A stretch of DNA of 64,000 nucleotides, from NCBI GenBank assembly GCA_002495905.1, contig DAHJ01000025.1, positions 54,245-118,244 of the forward strand, written 5' to 3'. Source of the stretch: Thaumarchaeota archaeon UBA223 (GTDB lineage Archaea; Thermoproteota; Nitrososphaeria; Nitrososphaerales; UBA57). Positions 35,701 to 45,227 of this stretch are shown here, one piece after another. How positions within the stretch are numbered: position 1 is the first letter of the stretch; each line of letters starts with the position of its first letter. Below the pieces are notes generated by a model. That model had not been told where the DNA came from. It saw only the letters and a list, made by a program, of their open reading frames with translations, and did not search any database. A program made the position numbers and the translations under genes.

Positions 35701-37515
35701 ATGATTGTCAATAAACAATTCTATGCAGTTTTGATTTCATTACTATTAATAATTACCAGTATACCTTTAGTAGTTTCACAAGATGCAGATCTGAATTGGA
35801 TAAAACCAGCTGCAGATGAACAGAATACTAATTTTCATCCACAAGAAATAATCAATAAAGACAATGTAGACAATTTAGTTCTTAGTTGGATATATCAAGT
35901 TCCAGAAGATCCGTTCAAGATTCCATATGTAGCACCTGCATTAGGACTACAGACTGCACCATTAGTCGTTAGTGGAATTGTGTACATTGCAACATTTTAC
36001 AACAGGATAATTGCAATAAATGCAGAAACTGGGGCAGAAATTTGGCAATATCAAGTAGATGTTATGGAATTTGTTGATGAAGAATGGTGGTGGCCGGTAT
36101 TAAGTCAAAAAAGTGTAACATATCATGATGGAACAATATACTTTATGGCATCAGATTGTAGAATAATCGCATTAGATGCGCTAAATGGCGAAGAAATATT
36201 TGTAATAAAAGATGTTTGTAAAGATGTAGAAGGAAATACGGGTTTGTATTTTGGTGAACATTCGCCTATAGTTTTTGAAAACTTGTTGATAGCAAGGCCT
36301 TCAGTTCAAGATGGAGGAGGAAGAGGATTTGTTGTTGCTTATGATATAGATACACAAAAAGAAGTATGGAGATGGTTTTCAGTACCGCCGTCAGGAGGAG
36401 ATCCAGAATGGGGTTTGAATGATGTAAGCAAAGGCAATATAAATCCATATCCAGGAGATTGGGGAAATACTGATTTGATTGGAGGAGGAGCTGTGTGGAG
36501 TATGTTTGGAGTAGACCATGAAGATAGAACAATTTATTTCACGACAGGAAGTAGTTCAGGAGTATTTGACGCAGCATTAAGGCCGGGTCCTAATTTGTTT
36601 GCAAGTTCAATAATTGCATTAAATGTAGATAATGGAGAAATGAAATGGTATTATCAAGTTGCGCCTCATGATATCAATGATCACGAAGTTGGTTGGAGTG
36701 TAATTCTTGCAGAGACAGAGATTAATGGAGAAATGAAGAAAGTCGTAATGGCAGGTTCAAAAACAGATCATGTTTTCATCCTGGATGCGGATAATGGAAA
36801 GCCATTACACACACCACTTATGCTAGGAAATAATGCATTTAATGTGCCAAATGACAATGCGGGAAATAATGCTGATTTGACAATATCTCAAAGATCATTA
36901 GTAGGTAAATCATTTTGTCCGGGTGGCAACGGAGGAATAGAACATGCAGGTGCGTTTTCTTCAGGAATATTATATTATGTAAGTCAAAAAGTTTGTTGGA
37001 CCGTTACAGAAGGTCCTGTAGATTACAAGGGAAAAGATATTCAAGGATTTCTGTACGGATCAGTGCCAGGTGAGAGGCAGAATTCTACATTGTTTGCAAT
37101 TGATGTAAATGATATGAGTATTGATTGGACATTTGAGATTCCAAACAGATACCAAAGTTCAGGAGTCATGGTAAGTGGAGGAGTAGTATATCTCGTAGAT
37201 AGAGCAAGTGTAATGTATGCAGTAGATGTAGAAACAGGAGAAGAATTACGTAGAATTCAATGGGGAGGATTAGGAGCAGGTACTGTTACATTAGGTGCTA
37301 CGGCAAGAGGTGATATGATGTTATTTGTTCCTTCAGGAGGAGGTCAAGTAGCTGCAAATACACCAGGAATAATTGCAGCTTTCAAACTTCCTGATGATGT
37401 ATCTGGACAAACAAGTATATTAGGAGATTTGCAAGAAAACATATTCATTCTAATTGCAATAGTTGCAGTAGGTATAGCAATTTATTCAGTATATAATAAC
37501 AAGAATAGAGGTTGA
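35701..37515 (+). CDS. Exported quinoprotein dehydrogenase G, first gene of the MoxR operon
   Basis: Shorter member, 604 residues, with signal sequence (1-26) and C-terminal helix (about 574-596) but no ISPxSY motif. Blade motifs are clear (NAETGAEIWQ, DVETGEELRR). The active-site stretch is HDINDHE (323-329): the catalytic-type Asp is kept, the Asp two residues later is Glu, and the TGN position reads TGS. It is followed after one base by seven genes that include MoxR and DUF58, unlike any other dehydrogenase here, suggesting this member needs dedicated maturation. Confidence 0.86.
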   Translation: MIVNKQFYAVLISLLLIITSIPLVVSQDADLNWIKPAADEQNTNFHPQEIINKDNVDNLVLSWIYQVPEDPFKIPYVAPALGLQTAPLVVSGIVYIATFYNRIIAINAETGAEIWQYQVDVMEFVDEEWWWPVLSQKSVTYHDGTIYFMASDCRIIALDALNGEEIFVIKDVCKDVEGNTGLYFGEHSPIVFENLLIARPSVQDGGGRGFVVAYDIDTQKEVWRWFSVPPSGGDPEWGLNDVSKGNINPYPGDWGNTDLIGGGAVWSMFGVDHEDRTIYFTTGSSSGVFDAALRPGPNLFASSIIALNVDNGEMKWYYQVAPHDINDHEVGWSVILAETEINGEMKKVVMAGSKTDHVFILDADNGKPLHTPLMLGNNAFNVPNDNAGNNADLTISQRSLVGKSFCPGGNGGIEHAGAFSSGILYYVSQKVCWTVTEGPVDYKGKDIQGFLYGSVPGERQNSTLFAIDVNDMSIDWTFEIPNRYQSSGVMVSGGVVYLVDRASVMYAVDVETGEELRRIQWGGLGAGTVTLGATARGDMMLFVPSGGGQVAANTPGIIAAFKLPDDVSGQTSILGDLQENIFILIAIVAVGIAIYSVYNNKNRG

Positions 37516-37516
37516 A

Positions 37517-38305
37517 ATGCAAAAAAACATTATCGTCAGTTATGGCGAAGCTAGGTTTTTTAGCACAAAAATAATTCCATTTGTGATTTCAGCAATTTTA
37601 CTATTTCTATTATTGCAAATTGTGCAAAGTGCAGGTTTATCAGAATCACAAATTGGAGCAGAAGAAGAACAATTTGGAAATAATGACGTACCTTCTGGAT
37701 TTGGTGATGAGAACCTTTACACATTAGAAGTAAACTTGATTCTTAGAGAAGAAATTGAACCTTATTTACAGCCAATAAATGGACAATTGGTTGAAGTATT
37801 TTGGGATATGAGAGACATAGAAACACAAGAAATGAAAGAATTCACACTTACATCAAATACTGATACAGAAGGAAAAGCAATATTTGATCTGTTTCCTGGA
37901 CAGTACAAATTGAGAATAGATTATAATGGAATTGCAAGAAATGAAACAATCATAATTATTCCGAATACTGAAAATAACATAGACTGGGTGATATCAAAAT
38001 ATTCAATTGGGGAATATAATTTAGAATTCAGAGATAGAAATGGAGGAATAATATATCCTGAAGAAACAATTAGAATGATATACAGAGGAGCTCCACAATT
38101 GATTGATCCGTCATCAATTCAGCTTTCATCAGAATTAGGAGATATCAATATCATATTCAATGTTAAAGAAGTGATAAACAGAGCTGAGATTTCAATTATG
38201 GAACTTAGTCCGGAGGAGAGTTTCGTGGTTGGGAATTTTTCGCCAGATAATCCGCCAAAAGCATTAATTTATTCAATTGACATAGATAAAAGGGCAGGGC
38301 TATAA
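37517..38305 (+). CDS. Anchored beta-domain protein of the MoxR operon, unknown
   Basis: A 262-residue protein with an anchor helix at about 18-37 and a large exported part built of beta segments, including a carboxypeptidase-regulatory-like stretch (FTLTSNTDTEGKAIFDLFPGQYKLRIDY). Starts one base after the dehydrogenase stop. It may bind or present the dehydrogenase. No named family recognised. Confidence 0.65.
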   Translation: MQKNIIVSYGEARFFSTKIIPFVISAILLFLLLQIVQSAGLSESQIGAEEEQFGNNDVPSGFGDENLYTLEVNLILREEIEPYLQPINGQLVEVFWDMRDIETQEMKEFTLTSNTDTEGKAIFDLFPGQYKLRIDYNGIARNETIIIIPNTENNIDWVISKYSIGEYNLEFRDRNGGIIYPEETIRMIYRGAPQLIDPSSIQLSSELGDINIIFNVKEVINRAEISIMELSPEESFVVGNFSPDNPPKALIYSIDIDKRAGL

Positions 38306-38307
38306 AC

Positions 38308-38790
38308 ATGGAAATTATTTCAAGTACTTTGTTAATTCAATTATTAATTGCAATTTCGATATCTTTAGGAGTAGTAATTTTATGGATTTTTTATTATCCG
38401 CAGATGAGATTACGTACAAGTAATACAAAAACAGATAAAAATGCAGAATTTGGTAGTAATGAGATGTTTGAACAGATAAATTATTTCAATTCTAGAGGTA
38501 ACTTTAATGAAGGAATAATGTTTGCTTATAATCTATTGAGAGGAAGTCTATCCAGGATGGAAAAATATCCAAATGATGAATCATTAACAGAATATGAAAC
38601 GATAAAAAAGACAGTAAATGATATTCCAGAATTGGCAAATATTTCAAATTTGATATTATCAGCATATGGAGAATATGAATTAGCAAGATTTAGAACGAAG
38701 ACAGATTCAGGCAATCTAGACAATATGAATAGTATATTAAAGAACATAGCTAAAAACAATAATTTCATATTACAGAGGAGAATTGAATAA
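38308..38790 (+). CDS. Anchored DUF4129-like protein of the MoxR operon
   Basis: A 160-residue protein with a TM helix at about 9-29 and a helical cytosolic domain containing SLTEYETIKK and LILSAYGEYELARF. This resembles the DUF4129 domain commonly encoded with MoxR and DUF58 proteins; the call is tentative. It begins two bases after the previous gene, and its stop overlaps the next start (TAATG). Confidence 0.6.
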   Translation: MEIISSTLLIQLLIAISISLGVVILWIFYYPQMRLRTSNTKTDKNAEFGSNEMFEQINYFNSRGNFNEGIMFAYNLLRGSLSRMEKYPNDESLTEYETIKKTVNDIPELANISNLILSAYGEYELARFRTKTDSGNLDNMNSILKNIAKNNNFILQRRIE

Positions 38791-39125
38791 TGGATTTCTA
38801 TATAATTTTAACTATATCAGTTTCTATCGCAGTAGTAGGATATTCGTTTATTAAAAGGAGAGAAATAGATTCACAAATTAATAACAATAACAATAGTTTC
38901 ACTTATGATGCAGTTTTAGATTTGAATGGAAGAATACCAAATTACTATAGGCTTACTCAAATATTATTACAAGATTTAGACAATATAAAATTACGTCAAG
39001 AAATAATTAATAATAACGACATACGGACAATGAACAATTCAAGAAAGATGGTAGAAAAAGGATTTGTAGATGAGAAAATGTTTAACAAGATTAAGTTTTT
39101 ACATTCAATGTATACAGGGAATTAG
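38790..39125 (+). CDS. Small anchored helical protein of the MoxR operon
   Basis: A 111-residue protein with one N-terminal helix (about 3-20) and a helical domain rich in Asn and Ile. Overlaps the previous gene at its start and precedes moxR by 11 bases. No family recognised. Its anchor-then-cytosolic-helices layout matches the preceding gene, so the two could be a membrane receptor pair for the AAA ATPase. Confidence 0.55.
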   Translation: MDFYIILTISVSIAVVGYSFIKRREIDSQINNNNNSFTYDAVLDLNGRIPNYYRLTQILLQDLDNIKLRQEIINNNDIRTMNNSRKMVEKGFVDEKMFNKIKFLHSMYTGN

Positions 39126-39136
39126 GAGGGTTAGAA

Positions 39137-40099
39137 ATGTTAGCAACAGAGATTCATGAAAAAATTAACCAGGAGATTTCAGGAAAGATTATTGGAAAAT
39201 CAGTGGAAACTAAATTATTAACGATTGCATTATTGGCACAAGGACATACAATTATAGAAGGTGTTCCAGGTATTGCAAAAACACTCTTAGCAAAATCATT
39301 TGCAAACATTCTTGAACTTGATTTCAATCGTGTGCAACTCACATCAGATATGTTACCTTCAGACATAACAGGAACATTCGTATTTAATGTAAAAGATCAA
39401 GAATTTTTCTTTAGAAAAGGTCCGATATTTTCAAACATAGTATTAGCTGATGAGATAAATAGAGGAATACCCAAAACACAATCTGCATTACTAGAAGCTA
39501 TGCAAGAATATCAAGTTACAGTAGAAGGTCAAACAGAGAAACTTTCTCAACCATTTATGGTAATAGCAACTCAGAACCCTTTGGAAATGAGAGGTACTTA
39601 CCCACTACCTGAGGCTCAATTGGATAGATTTATGTTTAGAATAATAATGGGATTGCCTAATAAAGCAGAAGAATTAGAAGTTTTGGACAGGTATGAGAAG
39701 GATTCTGAAAGAAATCTGGAATTTGAAACTATTAAAACAGACATAATAGAAGCAAGAGAAGAAATCAATACAAAAATAACTATTTCAAAAGAAATTAAAG
39801 AATACATAATATCAATCATGAATGCAACAAGAAATGAATCAGAAGATGTTACACTTGGCGCAAGTCCTCGAGCTTCATTACATTTAATGCGTGCATGTAA
39901 AGTAAATGCGGCATTAGATGGGCGTGATTATGTGACGCCTGATGATGTGAAATTATTACTATTTCCTGTATTAAATCACAGATTGATAATTAACCCGGAC
40001 TTTTTATTGCGAAATACAAAGCCATCAGAAGTTTTCAATTATTCAGCTGTAGAAGAAATAATTAACAAGGCAGTAAATAGCGTAAATCCTCCAAGATGA
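39137..40099 (+). CDS. MoxR-family AAA+ ATPase
   Basis: Hexameric ATPase that remodels or helps load cofactors into partner proteins. Walker A GVPGIAKT at residues 42-49; Walker B and neighbours in IVLADEINRGIPKTQSALLEAM; sensor motifs IATQNPLEMRGTYPLPEAQLDRF; C-terminal lid with LGASPRASLHLMRA. 320 residues, as usual. A GGAGGG ribosome site precedes its ATG, and its stop overlaps the DUF58 start (ATGA). Its bacterial relatives MxaR/MoxR mature methanol dehydrogenase. Confidence 0.95.
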   Translation: MLATEIHEKINQEISGKIIGKSVETKLLTIALLAQGHTIIEGVPGIAKTLLAKSFANILELDFNRVQLTSDMLPSDITGTFVFNVKDQEFFFRKGPIFSNIVLADEINRGIPKTQSALLEAMQEYQVTVEGQTEKLSQPFMVIATQNPLEMRGTYPLPEAQLDRFMFRIIMGLPNKAEELEVLDRYEKDSERNLEFETIKTDIIEAREEINTKITISKEIKEYIISIMNATRNESEDVTLGASPRASLHLMRACKVNAALDGRDYVTPDDVKLLLFPVLNHRLIINPDFLLRNTKPSEVFNYSAVEEIINKAVNSVNPPR

Positions 40100-41391
40100 G
40101 TAGATTGATAACAAGAAGAGGATTTTCAATTCTTAGTTCGCTCTTCGTGTTTATTTCTATTGCTATAATTTCGAGTGAATTCATATTTCTAACAATTTCT
40201 ATGTTTATATTTTCAATATTTTTGGTGGAATTATTAATATTTTTATTCTCAGTAAAAGAATTATCTTTATTAAAAATAAGCAGAGATGTTTCAAAAAGCA
40301 GATTGTTTGTAGGAGATACAATATCTTCTTCCATTGTAATTCAGAATGATGGATTTAGAACTATTGGATTAATAAAATTATCAAAAGATGTTCCAGAAGA
40401 ATTTCTCAATTTAGTTAAGAATCAGCCATATGCAATTAATTTAATCCCAGGTGGTAAGAAAGAAATAAGTTATGAATTAGAAGCTAGACAAATGGGAAGA
40501 GTCAATCTTGGAAAATTTGAATTAAATCTTTTTGATAAGTTTGGGTTATTTTATAAGACGAGAATCATAGAAAATGAGAATTTTATCTCCATATTGCCAG
40601 ATATAAGGATAGGAAGAGGAATTATAGATTCAAGTGTACAACTAGGGGCACTTTCGTCAACTACAAGAACAGACCCTCTAGGTTCAGATTATGCAGGAAT
40701 AAGAGAGTATAACCCAGGAGATGATTATAGAAGAATATCTTGGAAACAAATGGCAAAATCATCACGGCAAGAACCAAGAATAAAACAATTTGATCTAGAT
40801 CAAAGAATTGACGTTAATCTTGTAATATTGAATAGTAAATCAATGAATGATGGAGAGATTGGAAAAAGAAAGTTAGATTCAGTAGTACAAACTGCAATAA
40901 CGATTTCTTCAGTTGTTGAAAATGCAGGAGGAAGTTTCAAAGTAATTTTCTCCGAGAATGGCATTCCTAAGACAATAAGTGGAAATCAATATGATTTATG
41001 CAATAATCTTTATAGAATAAAGGCAGAAAGTCAGATTAACACAAAGACATTAATTAATCATGCAATAATCCATGGAGATACATCGTCAATATACTTGTTC
41101 ATTATGGATCGGCCATTTCCTGAGAATATAGATACAGACGATTTTAGAAATCTCTACAATAGAAGTTTAGTTAATCTATTTTTATTAGATACTACATCAT
41201 ACATATCAGAAGAAATAACAAAGAAATCACAAAAAAATATTCCAGAACTATTTCAGAATGAAAGAAGTCATCTACATAAACAATTAGAAATCATGAAACA
41301 GAAAAAATTTAGAGCAGAATTATGTACAAAAGATAATTTAGTAAAGAATATTTTAGACAGTTTTAGTAGAATTCAGATTTTGATAGAGTGA
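40096..41391 (+). CDS. DUF58 membrane protein, MxaS-type partner of MoxR
   Basis: 431 residues. Two hydrophobic segments at about 11-55, a beta region (60-170), then the DUF58 core with DPLGSDYAGIREYNPGDDYRRISWKQMAKS, the hallmark of the family. DUF58 proteins are the standard neighbours of MoxR ATPases (MxaS in the methanol dehydrogenase operon). Overlap with moxR by four bases supports a complex. A von Willebrand-like fold probably follows (VNLVILNSKSMND). Confidence 0.9.
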   Translation: MSRLITRRGFSILSSLFVFISIAIISSEFIFLTISMFIFSIFLVELLIFLFSVKELSLLKISRDVSKSRLFVGDTISSSIVIQNDGFRTIGLIKLSKDVPEEFLNLVKNQPYAINLIPGGKKEISYELEARQMGRVNLGKFELNLFDKFGLFYKTRIIENENFISILPDIRIGRGIIDSSVQLGALSSTTRTDPLGSDYAGIREYNPGDDYRRISWKQMAKSSRQEPRIKQFDLDQRIDVNLVILNSKSMNDGEIGKRKLDSVVQTAITISSVVENAGGSFKVIFSENGIPKTISGNQYDLCNNLYRIKAESQINTKTLINHAIIHGDTSSIYLFIMDRPFPENIDTDDFRNLYNRSLVNLFLLDTTSYISEEITKKSQKNIPELFQNERSHLHKQLEIMKQKKFRAELCTKDNLVKNILDSFSRIQILIE

Positions 41392-42350
41392 TAGACATGG
41401 ACATGAGATATAGAATATTAATTTTATTGGGGATATCACTTCCATACATAATTCAATTTTTTTATGTGGATTACCAGCGATTTATATTTTATCTGATAAA
41501 TATCGTATTAGGAACAAGTCTGTATTCTTTTTCTGCTTTAATGGCGATATTAACAATTTTTGCTTTAATAAATAGAGTTATCAAAGGTCCAGGATCACGT
41601 CAAGATTCGTTAATTATTACCACGCTGACAACACCTGTAGTTTTTCCTTCCTTGATTATGTTAGTACTATTAATAATATCGTTCAGAGACGCACCTAGTC
41701 GGTACTTTGGGGCTGCGGCAGATTTGTATTTAGTAGGAATTGCATCATTAGTAATAGTATTACCAATATTAGGAATAATTATTCAATGGTCGGCCATGAT
41801 TAAATCTAGAGGATCTCCATTCGCTCACATATTGTATACAATGATAATATTCAGTTTGATGAATTTTGTTGCATTTAGTACAGCAAGAGCAGAAACGATT
41901 AATCAACAATTAATTCAACATGGTACAAATATAGTGGTAAATGCAATATTCGTATTTCAAGTAATAGTTGCAAATATAATTCAGTCAGAATTACCAATGG
42001 CCCCAGCAAGTTTGAATACATTTAGTTCATTCATTTGGACAATTCCAATCAATACAGTATTTGCCCTATCATCAGCTCTTTATATCTACATGAAATTATT
42101 TGGAAGGCATACAATTGATAAAGTAGATATCGATGGGAGAAATTTAGAAACTTTTTTGAATATAGATAATTTAGGAAGAATAAGTATAACATTTATTTTT
42201 GCGATTTTATTGAATTTTGTATTAATGTTTGGAATGTCAACAATGATCGAATCAGTAGGAACAGTAATAAAAATTGCAAATCTTTTGATTGTCTCATCTT
42301 TTGTATCAATAATATTATTTGTTAATTATAAATGGAGGAAAGAGATTTGA
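41388..42350 (+). CDS. Seven-helix membrane protein of the MoxR operon
   Basis: 320 residues with about seven hydrophobic segments and short loops. GTG at 41388 overlaps the DUF58 stop; the ATG at 41397 is an alternative start with partial SD support. No cofactor-binding signature stands out and I do not recognise the family. It could form the membrane platform of the maturation complex. Confidence 0.7.
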   Translation: MIDMDMRYRILILLGISLPYIIQFFYVDYQRFIFYLINIVLGTSLYSFSALMAILTIFALINRVIKGPGSRQDSLIITTLTTPVVFPSLIMLVLLIISFRDAPSRYFGAAADLYLVGIASLVIVLPILGIIIQWSAMIKSRGSPFAHILYTMIIFSLMNFVAFSTARAETINQQLIQHGTNIVVNAIFVFQVIVANIIQSELPMAPASLNTFSSFIWTIPINTVFALSSALYIYMKLFGRHTIDKVDIDGRNLETFLNIDNLGRISITFIFAILLNFVLMFGMSTMIESVGTVIKIANLLIVSSFVSIILFVNYKWRKEI

Positions 42351-44026
42351 TGAAGATTTATGTTTTATTATTGTCATTATTAATATTAACAATTCCATTA
42401 GCACATTCACAAGCAGATAATTCAATGAATTTTAGAATTGGGTATTCGCCAGAAAAATTATTCGATAGTGAACTTGGAATGCCTTCATATTTACAAGGTG
42501 AAACTATTTGGATAAATCTTCCAAGAACTTATGAAGTTGAATTACAAGATGTCAATATGAATACAATTCTGAAAGGACAGATTGACGAGGGTCCTAAATT
42601 AATTTATAAGTTTAAACAATCCGATTTGTTAGGTACATGGCGATTGATTATCAATGGCAAAATATACGAATTAGAGTTAGCAGATCAGGTATTGCAAGTA
42701 GAAGAGAATGCAATAGACTTTGAATTGGTGAATAATTCTTTGGTAATTAGAGGTGAAATTCAACCTAAATTTGAAGATATACCATTAGAATCAGAAGTAA
42801 TTATAGCAAAAAATAGGAAAGCAGACTCGATTACTGTTCAAACAGAATTGCTTATTGAACAAACAAACACTAATATTGATATAAAATACGAGTTAGTGGA
42901 AAAGGAAACTAAAATATTCATACAGCCTTATATTGAAAATGTTAGAAGTCAAGGAGAATATTCTGAGATTGGTGCACAGAACATATATGCTTGGGCAGAA
43001 TTAACGTCAGAAATTGCATTAGTGAAAAAAACAGATAATTCTAGATTTACAACGTACGTAGATGAAGTAATTGTTGAAACAGATAGAACTTATTTTGAGA
43101 TAGTTGACGCACCCAGAAATGGATTGAACATGACTATTCCAATACCGGGATTTACAGACAATCCATGGACAATACCCATGAAATATGGCAGATCATTATT
43201 ATCAATATATATAGAATTTGAAGGACAGATATTTGTAAAAAGAATACCTGTCATAATATTAGAAGATAAACTAATAATCAATCCTGAATTAATTATTCCG
43301 GTGGATTCATTCTCGGACAGAATTGAATATAGAGAAAAAATAAAGATAGAAAACAATATGGAGTTAGAAGTTCTTTTGATAAGTAAGATAAATGGTATTG
43401 ATAGAATTTATTATGATACAAAGAGACCTGAAATAACTAGAATTAATGTAATAGATAGAACTAATAATGACATATTGGAAAAGTATGAATTAGTATTTGA
43501 AGATGAAATAAAATCAATAAAAATCGACGAAACCACATACATAATTGGAAAAGAATTAGGAATGTCGATAAACAATCTCAATACTGAATTATTCATTAAT
43601 TCATTCAGAGTATTTGATCAGATTATCGATACTAGAATGAATGAAAACGGAATAATAGAAATATTGACAGACATTGGAATGGCAAGGATACAAGTAATTG
43701 ATTCGACAGGGTCAATATCAGGAAATGGCGAGATAGTAATTAGAAAGTTGAATACAAATAATGATGAATTTCTCACGACGTTATGGAATGGTAGTGATAT
43801 AAGTGTAATTTTACCCGAAGGACGATATTTAGCAATATTGGAGAGTGATAATATTCAGGGAGAAACAGAATTCGAGATAGCAGGAAATGAAAAAGAGGTG
43901 TTAATTGTAGTTGATTCAATATATGGAATGTCTGCCAACATGTGGATTTTTGTATTAACGACCATAATTACTATTGAGATAATTATAATATATTCAATTT
44001 GGAAGAAGAATATAAAATCAAACTAG
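42350..44026 (+). CDS. Large exported anchored protein of the MoxR operon, unknown
   Basis: About 558 residues. The frame opens at 42332, but the ATG at 42350 is better: GGAGG lies just upstream, it overlaps the previous stop as TGATG, and it gives a clean signal sequence (MKIYVLLLSLLILTIPLAHS). The exported part is beta-rich throughout; a C-terminal helix (about 530-550) anchors it. Last gene of the operon; converges on citrate synthase. Possibly the counterpart of exported factors such as MxaA or MxaK, by position only. Confidence 0.68.
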   Translation: MKIYVLLLSLLILTIPLAHSQADNSMNFRIGYSPEKLFDSELGMPSYLQGETIWINLPRTYEVELQDVNMNTILKGQIDEGPKLIYKFKQSDLLGTWRLIINGKIYELELADQVLQVEENAIDFELVNNSLVIRGEIQPKFEDIPLESEVIIAKNRKADSITVQTELLIEQTNTNIDIKYELVEKETKIFIQPYIENVRSQGEYSEIGAQNIYAWAELTSEIALVKKTDNSRFTTYVDEVIVETDRTYFEIVDAPRNGLNMTIPIPGFTDNPWTIPMKYGRSLLSIYIEFEGQIFVKRIPVIILEDKLIINPELIIPVDSFSDRIEYREKIKIENNMELEVLLISKINGIDRIYYDTKRPEITRINVIDRTNNDILEKYELVFEDEIKSIKIDETTYIIGKELGMSINNLNTELFINSFRVFDQIIDTRMNENGIIEILTDIGMARIQVIDSTGSISGNGEIVIRKLNTNNDEFLTTLWNGSDISVILPEGRYLAILESDNIQGETEFEIAGNEKEVLIVVDSIYGMSANMWIFVLTTIITIEIIIIYSIWKKNIKSN

Positions 44027-45151
44027 TTACCGGTTATTTGATTCGACATAAGAACGGGGAGGAGAGCCTACATATTCTGCCCTAGGTCGAATTAATCTAT
44101 TATCTTCTAATTGTTCCAAGATTTGTGCACACCAACCAGATACTCTGGAGCAAGCAAATAATGGAGTGAACAAAGACGAATCAAGATTAAGCATAGAATA
44201 TACAGAAGCTGCATAGAAATCAACATTAGGTTTAAGATTTTTTTGTTCAAGAACAGTTTTTTCAATTTCATAAGATAAATCATAAAGGTTACCACCAAAC
44301 TTAGTTTGAAGGTCTTTAGACATTTCTCGAAGAACGGTAGCTCGAGGATCGATAGTTTGATAGACCCTATGACCAAAGCCCATGATTTTTTCTTTACGAG
44401 AAAGTTTGTCAGCAATATAATCTGAAGCCTTTTCTACATCTTTGATTTCATGTAACATTTTAAGTACTGATTCGTTTGCTCCACCATGTAGTGGACCTTT
44501 AAGAGTACCTATAGCAGAGGTAATAGCAGAGTGAACGTCAGATAAAGTAGAAACAGTAACTCTTGCAGAGAAGGTAGATGCATTAAATCCATGATCAGCG
44601 TGAAGAATAAGACATTGATCGAGACATTTAGAAGCTAGTTCATCTGGTTTTTCTCCTGAAAGCATGTATAAGAAGTTAGAAGAGAAATCGAGATTGTTAT
44701 CAGGAGTAACTATTTCAAGATTATTTCGTAGCCGGTGGAAATAAGATAATACAGTAGGCATTTGTGCAAGTAAACGAATTGATTTATTCATATTTGCTTC
44801 CTGTGAATTATTGTCAGAATCCTCATCAAAAAGAGCCAAGTAAGAGACAACAGTTCGTAAGAAGTCCATAGTATTGGAGGTGGATGGGAATTGCCTGATT
44901 AGAGTAATTATTTCGTCAGAAACTTGACGATTGGAATAGATTAGATTTTTGTGGCTAGACAAGTCAGAATTATTAGGGAGATCTCCATGAAAGAGTAAAT
45001 AAGAAAGTTCTTCAAAATTGCTATTTTGAGCTAGATCAGAAATCTCATATCCGCAATGAAATAGTTTTCCAGATTGGCCATCGATTGAAGTTATTTTTGT
45101 TTTTGAAACAACGACGTCAGCTAAGCCTTTAGATGCAGATTCATTTGCCAT
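44027..45151 (-). CDS. gltA: Citrate synthase
   Basis: Condenses acetyl-CoA and oxaloacetate to citrate at the entry of the TCA cycle. Catalytic His in HGGANES, second His in GFGHRVYQTIDPRA and catalytic Asp in NVDFYAASVY are present. 374 residues, typical for the short archaeal/type I form. Transcribed alone. Methylcitrate synthase is a possible alternative that the sequence alone cannot exclude. Confidence 0.93.
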   Translation of the reverse strand: MANESASKGLADVVVSKTKITSIDGQSGKLFHCGYEISDLAQNSNFEELSYLLFHGDLPNNSDLSSHKNLIYSNRQVSDEIITLIRQFPSTSNTMDFLRTVVSYLALFDEDSDNNSQEANMNKSIRLLAQMPTVLSYFHRLRNNLEIVTPDNNLDFSSNFLYMLSGEKPDELASKCLDQCLILHADHGFNASTFSARVTVSTLSDVHSAITSAIGTLKGPLHGGANESVLKMLHEIKDVEKASDYIADKLSRKEKIMGFGHRVYQTIDPRATVLREMSKDLQTKFGGNLYDLSYEIEKTVLEQKNLKPNVDFYAASVYSMLNLDSSLFTPLFACSRVSGWCAQILEQLEDNRLIRPRAEYVGSPPRSYVESNNR

Positions 45152-45227
45152 AAGAATAAATAATTCTCATCCAATATAATATTTCAGTTTTAATTCTTAA
45201 ATAGCCAAATTTATCATATAAATAGCT

